DNA of 11,796 nt from CBDUQI01 sp965369325. Lineage in GTDB: Bacteria > Pseudomonadota > Gammaproteobacteria > Steroidobacterales > JBCBZW01. The notes under the pieces were generated by a model. The model ran no database searches. It was not told where the DNA came from and was given only the letters and a program-made list of their open reading frames with translations. Shown piece after piece: positions 1 to 8,000 of the stretch. Each line of letters begins with the position of its first letter. Within the stretch, counting starts at the first letter, position 1. Position numbers and translations under genes: made by a program. The stretch lies in NCBI GenBank assembly GCA_965369325.1, contig CBDUQI010000186.1:1-11796 (forward strand), written 5' to 3'.

Positions 1-1
1 G

Positions 2-631
2 TTCATGGACGATCTGTGTGAAGCGAGTGAACTGGTGGCCGGCGACGTCCGCGCTGGGCTGGCCGAGCTGGTGGCCTGGGGCATGGTCACCTGCGATACC
101 TTCGCTGGCATCCGCAGCTTGCTCAGCACCCGCGGTCGGCGCGCGGGCACCGGGCGCCGGGCACAGGCTGCGCCTGATGCGGCCGGCCGCTGGGTGCTGG
201 TGCGCGCGCCCGGCGCCGCCACCAGCGAGGAGGCTGCAGTGCAGAGCATCGCGAGCGCGCTGTTGCGTCGTTACGGTGTGGTGTTTCGCAAGGTGCTTGA
301 GCGGGAGAGCATGATTCCATCCTGGCGCGAGCTGATACGCGTGTACTGGCGGATGGAGGCGCGCGGTGAAGTGCGCGGTGGGCGTTTTGTCAGCGGCTTC
401 GCGGGCGAGCAATTCGCGTTGCCGGAGGCCACACCGTTGTTGCGGGAAATGCGCCGCATCGGGGCTGACCTGGCTCAGGTGCAGGTTGCGGCCGCCGACC
501 CGCTAAACCTGATGGGGATTATTTTGCCAGGGGATAAAGTCGCCGCCCGACCAGGGCAGGAATTAGTGTTGGGACAACCGCCGGGACCGGATAGTGGCGA
601 AGCGGATGGGTCTCACGCCAGTGCGGCGTGA
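2..631 (+). CDS. lhr: Lhr-type large ATP-dependent helicase, C-terminal part (5' end outside window)
   Basis: Lhr is a superfamily 2 DEXH helicase of about 1,500 residues that tracks on single-stranded DNA and unwinds RNA:DNA hybrids; in E. coli its C-terminal domain has been linked to uracil-DNA glycosylase activity. Only the last 209 codons are here. The reading frame is open from base 2, so the ATG at position 5 is almost certainly internal. The first 40 residues fit the winged-helix segment (AELVAWGMVTCDTFAG). After a basic, Arg/Ala-rich linker comes the conserved Lhr tail: RRYGVVFRKVLERE, then SWRELIRVYWRMEARGEVRG, GRFVSGFAGEQFALPEA and AADPLNLMGIILPG. The last 30 or so residues (Gly, Pro, Ser, Ala) are poorly conserved in the family. 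The helicase motor motifs lie upstream of the window. A perfect hairpin overlaps the stop codon. Identification as an Lhr C-terminus is strong from the motifs; no catalytic property of this copy can be judged here. Confidence 0.88.
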   Translation, partial: FMDDLCEASELVAGDVRAGLAELVAWGMVTCDTFAGIRSLLSTRGRRAGTGRRAQAAPDAAGRWVLVRAPGAATSEEAAVQSIASALLRRYGVVFRKVLERESMIPSWRELIRVYWRMEARGEVRGGRFVSGFAGEQFALPEATPLLREMRRIGADLAQVQVAAADPLNLMGIILPGDKVAARPGQELVLGQPPGPDSGEADGSHASAA

Positions 632-632
632 G
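612..632 (+). other. Perfect 8-bp hairpin overlapping the lhr stop codon
   Basis: The arms CTCACGCC (612-619) and GGCGTGAG (625-632) pair perfectly around the 5-base loop AGTGC. The TGA stop at 629-631 lies inside the 3' arm. No run of T follows, so it does not meet the standard for an intrinsic terminator. It may instead be a 3'-end stabilising structure, or part of a factor-dependent stop between two convergent genes. The pairing is seen directly; the role is inference. Confidence 0.5.
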
Positions 633-659
633 TGAATGCGTGCTCGGGCTCGCTAGCGC

Positions 660-962
660 TCAGCGCAGATTGCCGCCGCGATCGTAGGGATCGTAGCCAG
701 TGTTGTTCTCAACCAGCTCGAAGGCGTGGCCGGTCAGTTTAACGCTGGCCTTGAGTGCATCACGGGTGTGGTTCTTGCGTTTGCGATTGCTATTGCGAGC
801 TCGGGTGCTGGGCATATCCTGTGATGGAAATGCGCCAACCCAAAGGCGCGCGCTTTCCGCGTTTGCGGTGGCCGACTTCCTGTCGCGCAGGCCGCGTATG
901 CGGACGTGGTGATCGATCATTTGCATCATGCGATCTCGGGTAAGTGGAATTCGTGTTGACAT
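660..962 (-). CDS. Small basic hypothetical protein (100 aa)
   Basis: This is an unrecognised protein of 100 residues. The N-terminal part (residues 7-30) is predicted helical and rich in Arg, His and Met. Residues 55-67 form a strongly basic patch (RARNSNRKRKNHT), and a second helix (LKASVKLTGHAFELVE) leads to a tail ending GYDPYDRGG, which looks like a real conserved C-terminus rather than noise. There are no membrane segments, signal peptide or cysteines. It converges on lhr with a 28-base gap and diverges from addB. The start at 962 has only a weak upstream AAG for ribosome binding (AATAAGATATTT before the ATG). Competing plus-strand ORFs at 700-912 and 755-943 look like shadows. The basic charge would suit nucleic-acid binding, but that is conjecture. 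Whether it is a real gene is only moderately supported. Confidence 0.5.
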   Translation of the reverse strand: MSTRIPLTRDRMMQMIDHHVRIRGLRDRKSATANAESARLWVGAFPSQDMPSTRARNSNRKRKNHTRDALKASVKLTGHAFELVENNTGYDPYDRGGNLR

Positions 963-1080
963 AAATATCTTATTTTTCTAGTTAGTTGTATGTGGTTTGT
1001 GTCACATTTTCTCATATTAGTTCCCTAAGTCTCTACATCTGCGGAGAAAACATTGCTGAGGGGCCGCCCTAATCGCATTC

Positions 1081-1090
1081 GGGAATTCCC
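1081..1090. repeat. Perfect 10-bp palindrome, possible operator
   Basis: GGGAATTCCC is fully self-complementary and lies about 195 bases before the chosen addB start, between the AT-rich block and the paired repeats. It could be a dimeric regulator site. A palindrome this short can also occur by chance, so the operator reading is weak. Confidence 0.3.
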
Positions 1091-1161
1091 TTAGCCTGCG
1101 GTGGTGGCTACTGACTGAAAATCACGCGACCAATTGTTTTTGTTTTCGTGCAAAATTAGCG

Positions 1162-1198
1162 CCTTATCTACTATCCGAGACAATCTGGCCGGATAAGG
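1162..1198 (+). other. Two overlapping, mutually exclusive inverted repeats in the addB leader
   Basis: CCTTATC (1162-1168) is complementary to GATAAGG (1192-1198). TATCCG (1172-1177) is complementary to CGGATA (1190-1195). Both left arms compete for the same right-hand segment, so only one hairpin can form in RNA at a time. If the addB transcript starts upstream, the pair could act as a leader switch; if not, the repeats could be protein-binding half-sites. The pairing is seen; the function is inference. Confidence 0.35.
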
Positions 1199-1264
1199 GT
1201 TCGTGTCGCTCGTGATGTCGCGGCATGCTGGCAGGTGCCGCGCCGCGAGGACGTATCATCGCCT

Positions 1265-1272
1265 GGGGGAGG
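1265..1272 (+). promoter_or_regulatory. Shine-Dalgarno site deciding the addB start
   Basis: GGGGGAGG lies 12 bases before the ATG at 1285. It is the only good ribosome-binding sequence near the gene start; the in-frame ATG at 1225 has none. The spacing is somewhat long, so the start at 1285 is preferred but not certain. Confidence 0.5.
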
Positions 1273-1284
1273 CCGCTGATACTT

Positions 1285-4200
1285 ATGACAAATACGCCTG
1301 TGCTGATTTCCAGCAGCGCTCAATCACGCCTGCATCGCGCGCACCTATGGTTGCGCAGGCAGGCGCCGGCTACCGAGGTACTGGTCATTGGGGCTTCGCT
1401 GGATGCCGCAAGCGCGCTAGTGCGCGATGCCCTGGACCCATATCCCGCAGCCTTTGGCTGGCATCGCACTACCCTCAACCAACTGGCCGCCGGAATGGCG
1501 GCCCCATTGCTCACCGAACAGGACACAGTTCCACTGGGTCGCTTCGGTGCACGAGCCGTTGCGGCACGCACCATCGACCGCGTCGCGCAGGCGCGCCGGT
1601 TGGGCCGCTACACGTCGGTAAGCGGTGGCCCCGGTTTTGCACGAGCGATTCTGCGGGTCATTGAAGAGCTGCGTTTGATGGACGTGGATGCAGACCGTCT
1701 GGCCGAGCAGGATCCGGATCTGGCTTGTTTGAGTACCGCCTACCAACAGACCCTGACCGAAGCCGGTCTTACCGATCGGCCCGGCGTGTTCCGCGCGGCG
1801 CTGTCGTCGCTACAGGCGGCCTCCCCTGCCCATCCGCTGGTCGGCCTGCCGATGGCAGTGCTCGACGTGCCGTTGCACTCGCGCCTGGAAGCGCAGTTGG
1901 TTCGTGCGCTGTTGGCGCAGTGCCCGGATGCCATCGTGACCGTGCCCGCCGGCGATCAGCTTAGCCTCGATGCACTGAGGGACCTCGAGCAGACGCAGCT
2001 CGATACCGACGCATTGGCTCTCGAAGATACTGCTACCGCCCCTGAGCCCGCCGGGGGGGCGACAGCGCAATCGCCGGCTCAGGCCCTGCTTGGACGATTG
2101 CAGCGACGGCTATTCGAGGTTCAGACCGATTTCGCAGGCCAGTCAAAGGCAGAGGCCCCTGGTGATGGCGTATTCCCCGCGGCACCGGTCACCTCTCCAG
2201 CTTCAACCGCGCCGCCAATGCTCGCAAGCTCCCCCGTGCCGGCTGAGACCTTTGCGGCCGAGGATGGCGGTACCCTGGACATGTTCGCGGAGCCCTCCAC
2301 CAGTGAGCCTCGGTCGGGTTCGACCTCAACGCTTGTCAGTGAGACGGCCTCAGATGAAGATGAACCGACCGATCTTGTCGCCAGCCATTCGCCTGAGACC
2401 ATCGACCGCCGCCATCCCAACGAGGATACCAACGACAAGGCCGGAGACGACCACGGCGAGGGCAATGCTGATGGGGTCGCTGGCGACATCGGGCCAGGCC
2501 CGGCGCTTGATGTGTTCTCCGCGCCAGGCGAGAGCCGTGAGTGCGTGGAGATCGCCCGACGTATCCTGCGCTTAGCGGGCGAAGGCAAACCGTTTGACCG
2601 CATCGCCATTGTGCTGCGCTCCCCAGAGCAGTACCGATCGCACCTGCTGGAGGCGCTGAACCGCGCGCAGATACCGTGCGTGTTCTCCCGTGGCGTGTTA
2701 CGCCCGGACCCGGCCGGTCGCGCGTTTCTGGCGTTGCTCAATTGCGCGATGGACGGACTGTCGGCCAACCGGTTTTCCGAGTATTTGTCGATTGGCGAGT
2801 TGCCGGATGCGGATGAGGATGGCCAACCGCCGCCTGCCCCGGCGGCTGAGGCTCGCTGGGTGCCGTCGGATGAGGAGTTTCTCAACCGCCCGGTGGCGGA
2901 GCAGTTGCGTGACGAGCAGCATTTGAGCGAGGTGATGCGTGCACCGAAGCCGCCCACGCTTGATAGTGCTGCCAGGCCGGCGCTGGCTTCTGGCGATCCG
3001 GATCCCCCGGTACGGCACGGAACGCTGCGCGCGCCGCGCCGCTGGGAGCGTCTGCTGATTGAGGCCTCCGTGATCGGCGGGCAAGCGCGGTGGGCGCGTC
3101 GTCTGGAGGGCCTGAAAAGCCAGCTGCGCAAGCAGTTGGAAGAGGCCCTGCGCGAAGGGCACGAGAAAGGCGAATCGTTGGCGGCGGCGTTGGAAGACCT
3201 TGAGCACTTCAGCGGTTTCGCAATGCCGCTCATCGGCGCCCTGGCCGCGTTGCCGGTGCAGGCTGGCTGGGGCGAATGGTTGGACTTGCTGTCGGCGCTG
3301 GCCACCCGTGCACTGCGACGCCCGCAACGGGTGCTCGCCGTGTTGGCGGAGTTGGTGCCCATGCGCGACGTCGGCCCGGTCAACCTCACCGAAGTAGTGC
3401 TGGTGCTCAGCGCCAAGTTGCTGGAGCTAACCGAGGCGCCGTCCGGGGCCCGCTACGGCCGCGTGAGTATTGGGCCGGTCGAGGCCGTGCGCGGGATGAG
3501 CTTTGATGTGGTGTTTGTGCCTGGGCTGGCCGAGAAGCTGTTCCCACACAAAATCGCCGAAGAGCCGATCTTGCTTGATCGCGCCCGCGCCCAATTGGAC
3601 CCGGGGCTGGCAACTAATCAAACCCGCGTGGCACACGAGCGTCTAGCGCTTAAGCTGGCGCTGGGATGCGCGAGCGAACGGGTGTTTCTGTCGTACCCGC
3701 GGGTGGATATTGATCAGTCGCGCCCGCGCGTGGCGTCGTTCTATACGTTGGAGGCGCTGCGTGCGGCGGAGGGACGGCTGCCGGATTTCGGCGAGCTTGC
3801 GGCCCGCGCAGAAGCTGCGGGCGAGGCCCGGATCGGCTGGCCAGCGCCTAGCAGCCCGGCGCAGGCCATCGACGATGCGGAGCACGATCTGGCGTTGCTG
3901 GAGCGATTGTTGCACTTGCCTGCGCAGGAGGCGGTGGGCACCGCGCGCTATTTGCTCTCGGTCAATCCGCATCTTGGGCGAGCGTTGCGTTTCCGTGCCC
4001 GTCGCTGGTTGCGTCGCTGGACCCCCGCCGATGGCCTTGTGCATCCGCAGCTCGCCGAAGCGCGCGAGGTGATGGCGCATCACGATCTACGCTCGCGCAG
4101 CTTCTCCGCCACGGCGCTACAAACCTATGCGGCCTGCCCTTACCGATTTCTGCTCTACGCGGTGCACCGCCTGTCGGTACGGGAGGTGCCGCAGTACATC

Positions 4201-5013
4201 GATGAGATGGACCCGCTGCAACGTGGCTCGATGGTGCACGAGGTGCAATTCAGGCTGTCTGTGCGGCTCTCACAACTGCGCCTGCTGCCTATCAACAAGG
4301 GCATTGTCGATCGCGCCCACGAGGTGCTTGAAGAGGTTCTGGGCGAGGTGGCTGGCGAATACAAAGATGACCTTGCCCCGGCAATCGAGCGGGTGTGGGA
4401 AGATGCTATTGCGCTGATTCGCGCAGACTTACGTGAGTGGTTGCGTCTGGGCTGCGAGGACAGCACCGGGTACGTGCCTCATCGTTTCGAGCTGGCCTTC
4501 GGTCTCCCGGGCCACGAAGGCCGCGACCCGCATTCCATCCCCGGGGCAGTGGATCTGGATTGTGGCATCAGTTTACGCGGGTCGATCGATCTGGTGGAGG
4601 TGCACGGCGACGGCCGGGTGCGTGTGACGGATTACAAAACCGGCAAGGATGTTAGTAAGAAAGGCCAGATTATCGGTGGCGGCGAACACCTGCAACCGGT
4701 GTTGTACGCGCTCGCGGCCGAAAAAATGATGCAGCAGCCGGTGGAGGCTGGACGACTGTATTACTGCACTTCTCGAGGCGCGTTCGGTGAGCGTTCCGTC
4801 GAGCTGGATGGCGATGCACGGTTGGCGGCGCAGATGCTCGCCGACACCATAGGTACGGCAATGGCCGAACCATTTTTGCCCGCGGCCCCGCAAGAACGGC
4901 GTTGCCAGTGGTGTGACTTTAAGGTGGTGTGCGGCCCGTACGAAGAGATGCGGGTGGCGCGTAAACCCGCGGCGGAACTTGAGCCGGTGCGCCGACTGCG
5001 AGGCACACCGTGA
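1285..5013 (+). CDS. addB: AddB-like PD-(D/E)XK nuclease subunit with 4Fe-4S signature
   Basis: This is the probable AddB-type subunit of a two-nuclease resection complex acting on double-strand DNA ends. From the ATG at 1285 it has 1,242 residues; an upstream ATG at 1225 would add 20. The N-terminal third resembles the helicase-like fold but lacks a Walker A motif (ISSSAQSRLHRAH occupies that place), so it is unlikely to be a motor. Residues 281-407 are a low-complexity Ala/Pro/Ser/Thr/Asp linker. The second helicase-like part starts at LDVFSAPGESRECVEIARRI (408 on) and includes FVPGLAEKLFP (744-754). The nuclease domain has H985 (GSMVHE), D1102, D1116 and K1118 (VTDYKTG), and Q1137 (LQPVLYA). 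C951 (AACPYRF) with C1207, C1210 and C1216 (C-x2-C-x5-C) fits the iron-sulfur staple of AddB nucleases. The stop overlaps the addA start. The symbol is by family resemblance; the protein could be filed simply as a PD-(D/E)XK nuclease. Confidence 0.88.
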   Translation: MTNTPVLISSSAQSRLHRAHLWLRRQAPATEVLVIGASLDAASALVRDALDPYPAAFGWHRTTLNQLAAGMAAPLLTEQDTVPLGRFGARAVAARTIDRVAQARRLGRYTSVSGGPGFARAILRVIEELRLMDVDADRLAEQDPDLACLSTAYQQTLTEAGLTDRPGVFRAALSSLQAASPAHPLVGLPMAVLDVPLHSRLEAQLVRALLAQCPDAIVTVPAGDQLSLDALRDLEQTQLDTDALALEDTATAPEPAGGATAQSPAQALLGRLQRRLFEVQTDFAGQSKAEAPGDGVFPAAPVTSPASTAPPMLASSPVPAETFAAEDGGTLDMFAEPSTSEPRSGSTSTLVSETASDEDEPTDLVASHSPETIDRRHPNEDTNDKAGDDHGEGNADGVAGDIGPGPALDVFSAPGESRECVEIARRILRLAGEGKPFDRIAIVLRSPEQYRSHLLEALNRAQIPCVFSRGVLRPDPAGRAFLALLNCAMDGLSANRFSEYLSIGELPDADEDGQPPPAPAAEARWVPSDEEFLNRPVAEQLRDEQHLSEVMRAPKPPTLDSAARPALASGDPDPPVRHGTLRAPRRWERLLIEASVIGGQARWARRLEGLKSQLRKQLEEALREGHEKGESLAAALEDLEHFSGFAMPLIGALAALPVQAGWGEWLDLLSALATRALRRPQRVLAVLAELVPMRDVGPVNLTEVVLVLSAKLLELTEAPSGARYGRVSIGPVEAVRGMSFDVVFVPGLAEKLFPHKIAEEPILLDRARAQLDPGLATNQTRVAHERLALKLALGCASERVFLSYPRVDIDQSRPRVASFYTLEALRAAEGRLPDFGELAARAEAAGEARIGWPAPSSPAQAIDDAEHDLALLERLLHLPAQEAVGTARYLLSVNPHLGRALRFRARRWLRRWTPADGLVHPQLAEAREVMAHHDLRSRSFSATALQTYAACPYRFLLYAVHRLSVREVPQYIDEMDPLQRGSMVHEVQFRLSVRLSQLRLLPINKGIVDRAHEVLEEVLGEVAGEYKDDLAPAIERVWEDAIALIRADLREWLRLGCEDSTGYVPHRFELAFGLPGHEGRDPHSIPGAVDLDCGISLRGSIDLVEVHGDGRVRVTDYKTGKDVSKKGQIIGGGEHLQPVLYALAAEKMMQQPVEAGRLYYCTSRGAFGERSVELDGDARLAAQMLADTIGTAMAEPFLPAAPQERRCQWCDFKVVCGPYEEMRVARKPAAELEPVRRLRGTP

Positions 5014-8000
5014 ACGTTGGCAAGGCGCTGCCCTCGGATCAGGCCGCGCGCGATCGTATTCTCAGCGACCTGGATACTACGCTGTTTGTGGAGGCAGCCG
5101 CCGGCACGGGCAAGACTACGGCCTTGGTCGGTCGCATGGTGGCGCTTATCCAGGCCGGCAAGGCGCGCCTAGATCAAATGGTAGCGCTCACGTTTACCGA
5201 GAAAGCAGCAGGGGAGATGAAGCTGCGATTGCGCAGCGAGTTGGAGCGCGCGGGCGCCGATGCACCACCAGCGCAGCGTGAACGTCTGCGCGGTGCGCTG
5301 TCGCAGTTAGAGCTGGCCCGCATCAATACCATCCACGCGTTCTGTGCGGATCTGCTGCGTGAGCGTCCGGTCGAAGCAGGCGTTGATGTGCTGTTTGATG
5401 TGTCGCCTGAGGATCGTAGCCGCTTGCTGATCGAGCAGGCATTTTCCGGCTGGTTCGAGCAAGTCGTGGCCAACCCACCTGAGGGTGTGCGCCGCGTCTT
5501 GCGCCGACGTGCGGCTGGCCCGGGGGCAAGTGGTCCCCGAGAAAGTTTGCGCTCGGCGGCCGCCAACCTGATCGATCACCGCGACTTCCCAGCGCCCTGG
5601 ACGCGCCCCAAGTTCGACCGCGAACAAACGGCCGATCGCCTGATGAGTGAGCTGGAGGCATTGGGCAAACTCGCGGGTGAGGCCTCCCGCGAGGACGATT
5701 ATCTGGCGCGAAACCTCGGCGAGCTTGCGTTGTTCGTGTCCGAAGTGCGCCTGCTTGAGCGCGATCGTGAGCGAGACTACGATGGGCTGGAAGCCATGCT
5801 GCGCGACCTACTCAAGAACAAGCGCCGTTTTCACTGGCATTGGCGAGGCTTCCGTCATACGCGCTTCGCCAGTCTTGATCGTGACGAAGTGCTGAAGATG
5901 CGCGCCCGCACGCTTGAAGGGCTGGAGCAGTACCTTGAGCAGTGCGAGCAGGATCTGGCCCCGTTGCTGCGTGAGGAGTTGCAGCCGGTGGTGCAACGCT
6001 ACGAGCAACTAAAGCGCGAATCCGGCCGCCTGGACTTTCTGGATTTGCTGATTCGCACCCGCGATTTGCTGCGCGGATCCGCACAGGTGCGCGAGGATGT
6101 GCAACAACGCTTTACCCATTTTTTTGTTGATGAGTTTCAGGACACCGATCCGCTGCAGGCCGAGATATTGTTGTTGATGGCCGCGCAAGACCCGCTTCAA
6201 ACGGACTGGCGCGAAGCCATACCGCGCGCGGGCAAGCTGTTTTTGGTGGGCGATCCCAAGCAATCCATTTACCGCTTTCGGCGGGCGGATGTGCAACTGT
6301 ACGAACAGATCAAGACCATGATGTGTCGCCACGGTGCGCAGTTGTTGTACTTAAGTACCAACTTCCGTTGCCTGCCAGCGCTGCAGTCGTTCGTTAATGC
6401 GGCTTTCGATAGCACCATGCGTGGCACCGGCCAGGCTCAGTACGTGCCGCTGGAGGCCTGGCGTGCGCCGCGCGAGGATCGGCCATCGGTGATCGCGTTG
6501 CCAGTGCCTCAGCCATACGGTGATTACGGCAAAATATTCAAGTGGACTATCAGTCGCTCGTTCCCCGATGCGGTAGGTGCGTTTGTCGACTGGCTGGTAA
6601 ACGAGAGCAGTTGGCAACTGGAGGAAGGCGGCGAGCAGGTGCCGATCAGGCCGCGGCATATCTGTATTTTGTTTCGCCGATTTAAGTCCTATAACGAAGA
6701 CATCACCCGGCCTTATGTGCGTGCGCTTGAAACACGGCGGGTGCCACACATGCTGGTGGGCGGACGCTCGTTCCACGATCGCGAAGAAGTGCTGGCGGTG
6801 CGTAATGCGCTGGCCGCGATTGAATGGCCGGATGATGAGCTGCGCGTGTTCGCCTCATTACGAGGGCCGTTGTTCGCGCTCGGCGATGACGCCTTGTTGG
6901 CATGGCGCCGGCCCGGCGTGGAGGGGCAGTTGCGCCGCTTGCACCCGTTGCGGCCGATGGAGGCGGACGATGAGGTCAAACCATTCGAAGCACAGGTGGC
7001 GCAAGCGCTAGCGTTGCTGGGCGAGTTACATCGTTACCGCAACCGCCGCCCAATCGCCGAGACCATCACGCGCTTGTTGAGCGCGGTGCGCGCGCACGCG
7101 GGTGTCGCGATATGGCCAACGGGTGAGCAGGCGCTGGCGAATGTGTTGCGCATGGTCGATCTCGCGCGACGATTTGAGCGCAACGGCGCCCCCTCCTTCA
7201 GGGCCTTTGTAGAACAGCTGGATGCGGAAGCCGAGCGTGGTGAGGCGGAAGATGCCCCTGTGGTGGAGGAAGGCACCGAGGGCGTGCGGATTATGACCGC
7301 GCATCGCTCCAAGGGCCTGGAGTTCCCGGTGGTGATACTGGCGGACCCAGCGTGTCAGCGCACGGGGTCGCGCCCCAGCCGGCATGTGGATGCCACTCGT
7401 GAGCTGTGGGCCGAAAGTCTGTGCGGCTGTGCGCCGAAAGATCTGCTGGATGCACGCGAAGAAGAGCTGAACAAAGATGATCAGGAGGCCGTGCGACTTG
7501 CCTACGTTGCGGCAACAAGAGCACGTGATCTTCTGGTGGCGCCCGTCATCGGCGACGAGCGCACCGAGGGTTGGTTGGACATGATGAATGGCGCGCTGTA
7601 CCCGGCGGATGATCGTCGGCATGTGGCTACCGTCGCGCCGAACTGTCCGCCGTTTGGACCGGATAGTGTGCTGTCCCGGCCGATGAAAGCACGGGATCAG
7701 GAAGGCTTTGCTGTGCGCCCTGGTCTACACGCCACAGCGGAGGGTAAAGCCGAAGTTGTGTGGTGGGACCCCTCAGCGCTGCGTCTGAATGTCGAGGAGC
7801 GTGTTGGCTTGCGCCAGCAACGCATTCTGGAGGCCGACGAACAGGGCCGGGCCGAGCGCAGCGAGGAGGACTACCAGCGTTGGCAACAGCAGCGTGAGGC
7901 GGCTCTGGCCAACGGTAGCGCACCCAGCGTTCGGGTCGAGTCCGCCACCCGTTTGGCCCACGCGCGGGCGCAGCCTTCCGCGCTGGAGTACGTCTCGCGT

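Larger units (their letters stand above)
963..1284. promoter_or_regulatory. Intergenic control region between the small ORF and addB
   Basis: No convincing gene lies in these 322 bases. The first 60 or so (963-1025) are conspicuously AT-rich compared with both flanks, as expected of promoter DNA. The region contains a 10-bp perfect palindrome (GGGAATTCCC, 1081-1090) and two overlapping inverted repeats at 1162-1198. The addB Shine-Dalgarno candidate is at 1265-1272. I could not fit a good -35/-10 pair on either strand and saw no LexA-type CTG-N10-CAG box. Transcription of both flanking genes probably starts here, but the start sites are not resolved. Confidence 0.5.

Noticed and set aside
783..793. 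11-base word GCGATTGCTAT repeated at 10998-11008
   Set aside because: One copy is inside a coding frame and the other in a small hairpin; a match this short is expected by chance in a window this size.
700..943. Plus-strand small ORFs antisense to the 660-962 gene
   Set aside because: They are rich in Cys, Arg and Trp from shadow codons and have no Shine-Dalgarno; the minus-strand frame looks more protein-like.
963..1284. SOS (LexA) box controlling addB
   Set aside because: No CTG-N10-CAG pattern was found in the region, so SOS control is not claimed.
1306..1350. Possible Walker A at the N-terminus of the AddB-like protein
   Set aside because: The segment ISSSAQSRLHRA lacks the GxxGxGK[ST] pattern, so an ATP-binding motor in this subunit is not supported.
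1203..1664. 153-codon plus-strand frame overlapping the start of addB
   Set aside because: It lies out of frame with addB, is Arg/Gly/Ser-rich, has no ribosome site, and conflicts with a much better supported gene.
2121..3416. 431-codon open frame on the minus strand inside addB
   Set aside because: It is antisense to a well-motivated gene, rich in Ser, Arg, Ala and Pro as expected of a GC-rich shadow frame, with no recognisable domain.
7026..7622. 198-codon minus-strand frame inside addA
   Set aside because: It overlaps conserved helicase motifs V and VI on the other strand and has no recognisable features of its own.
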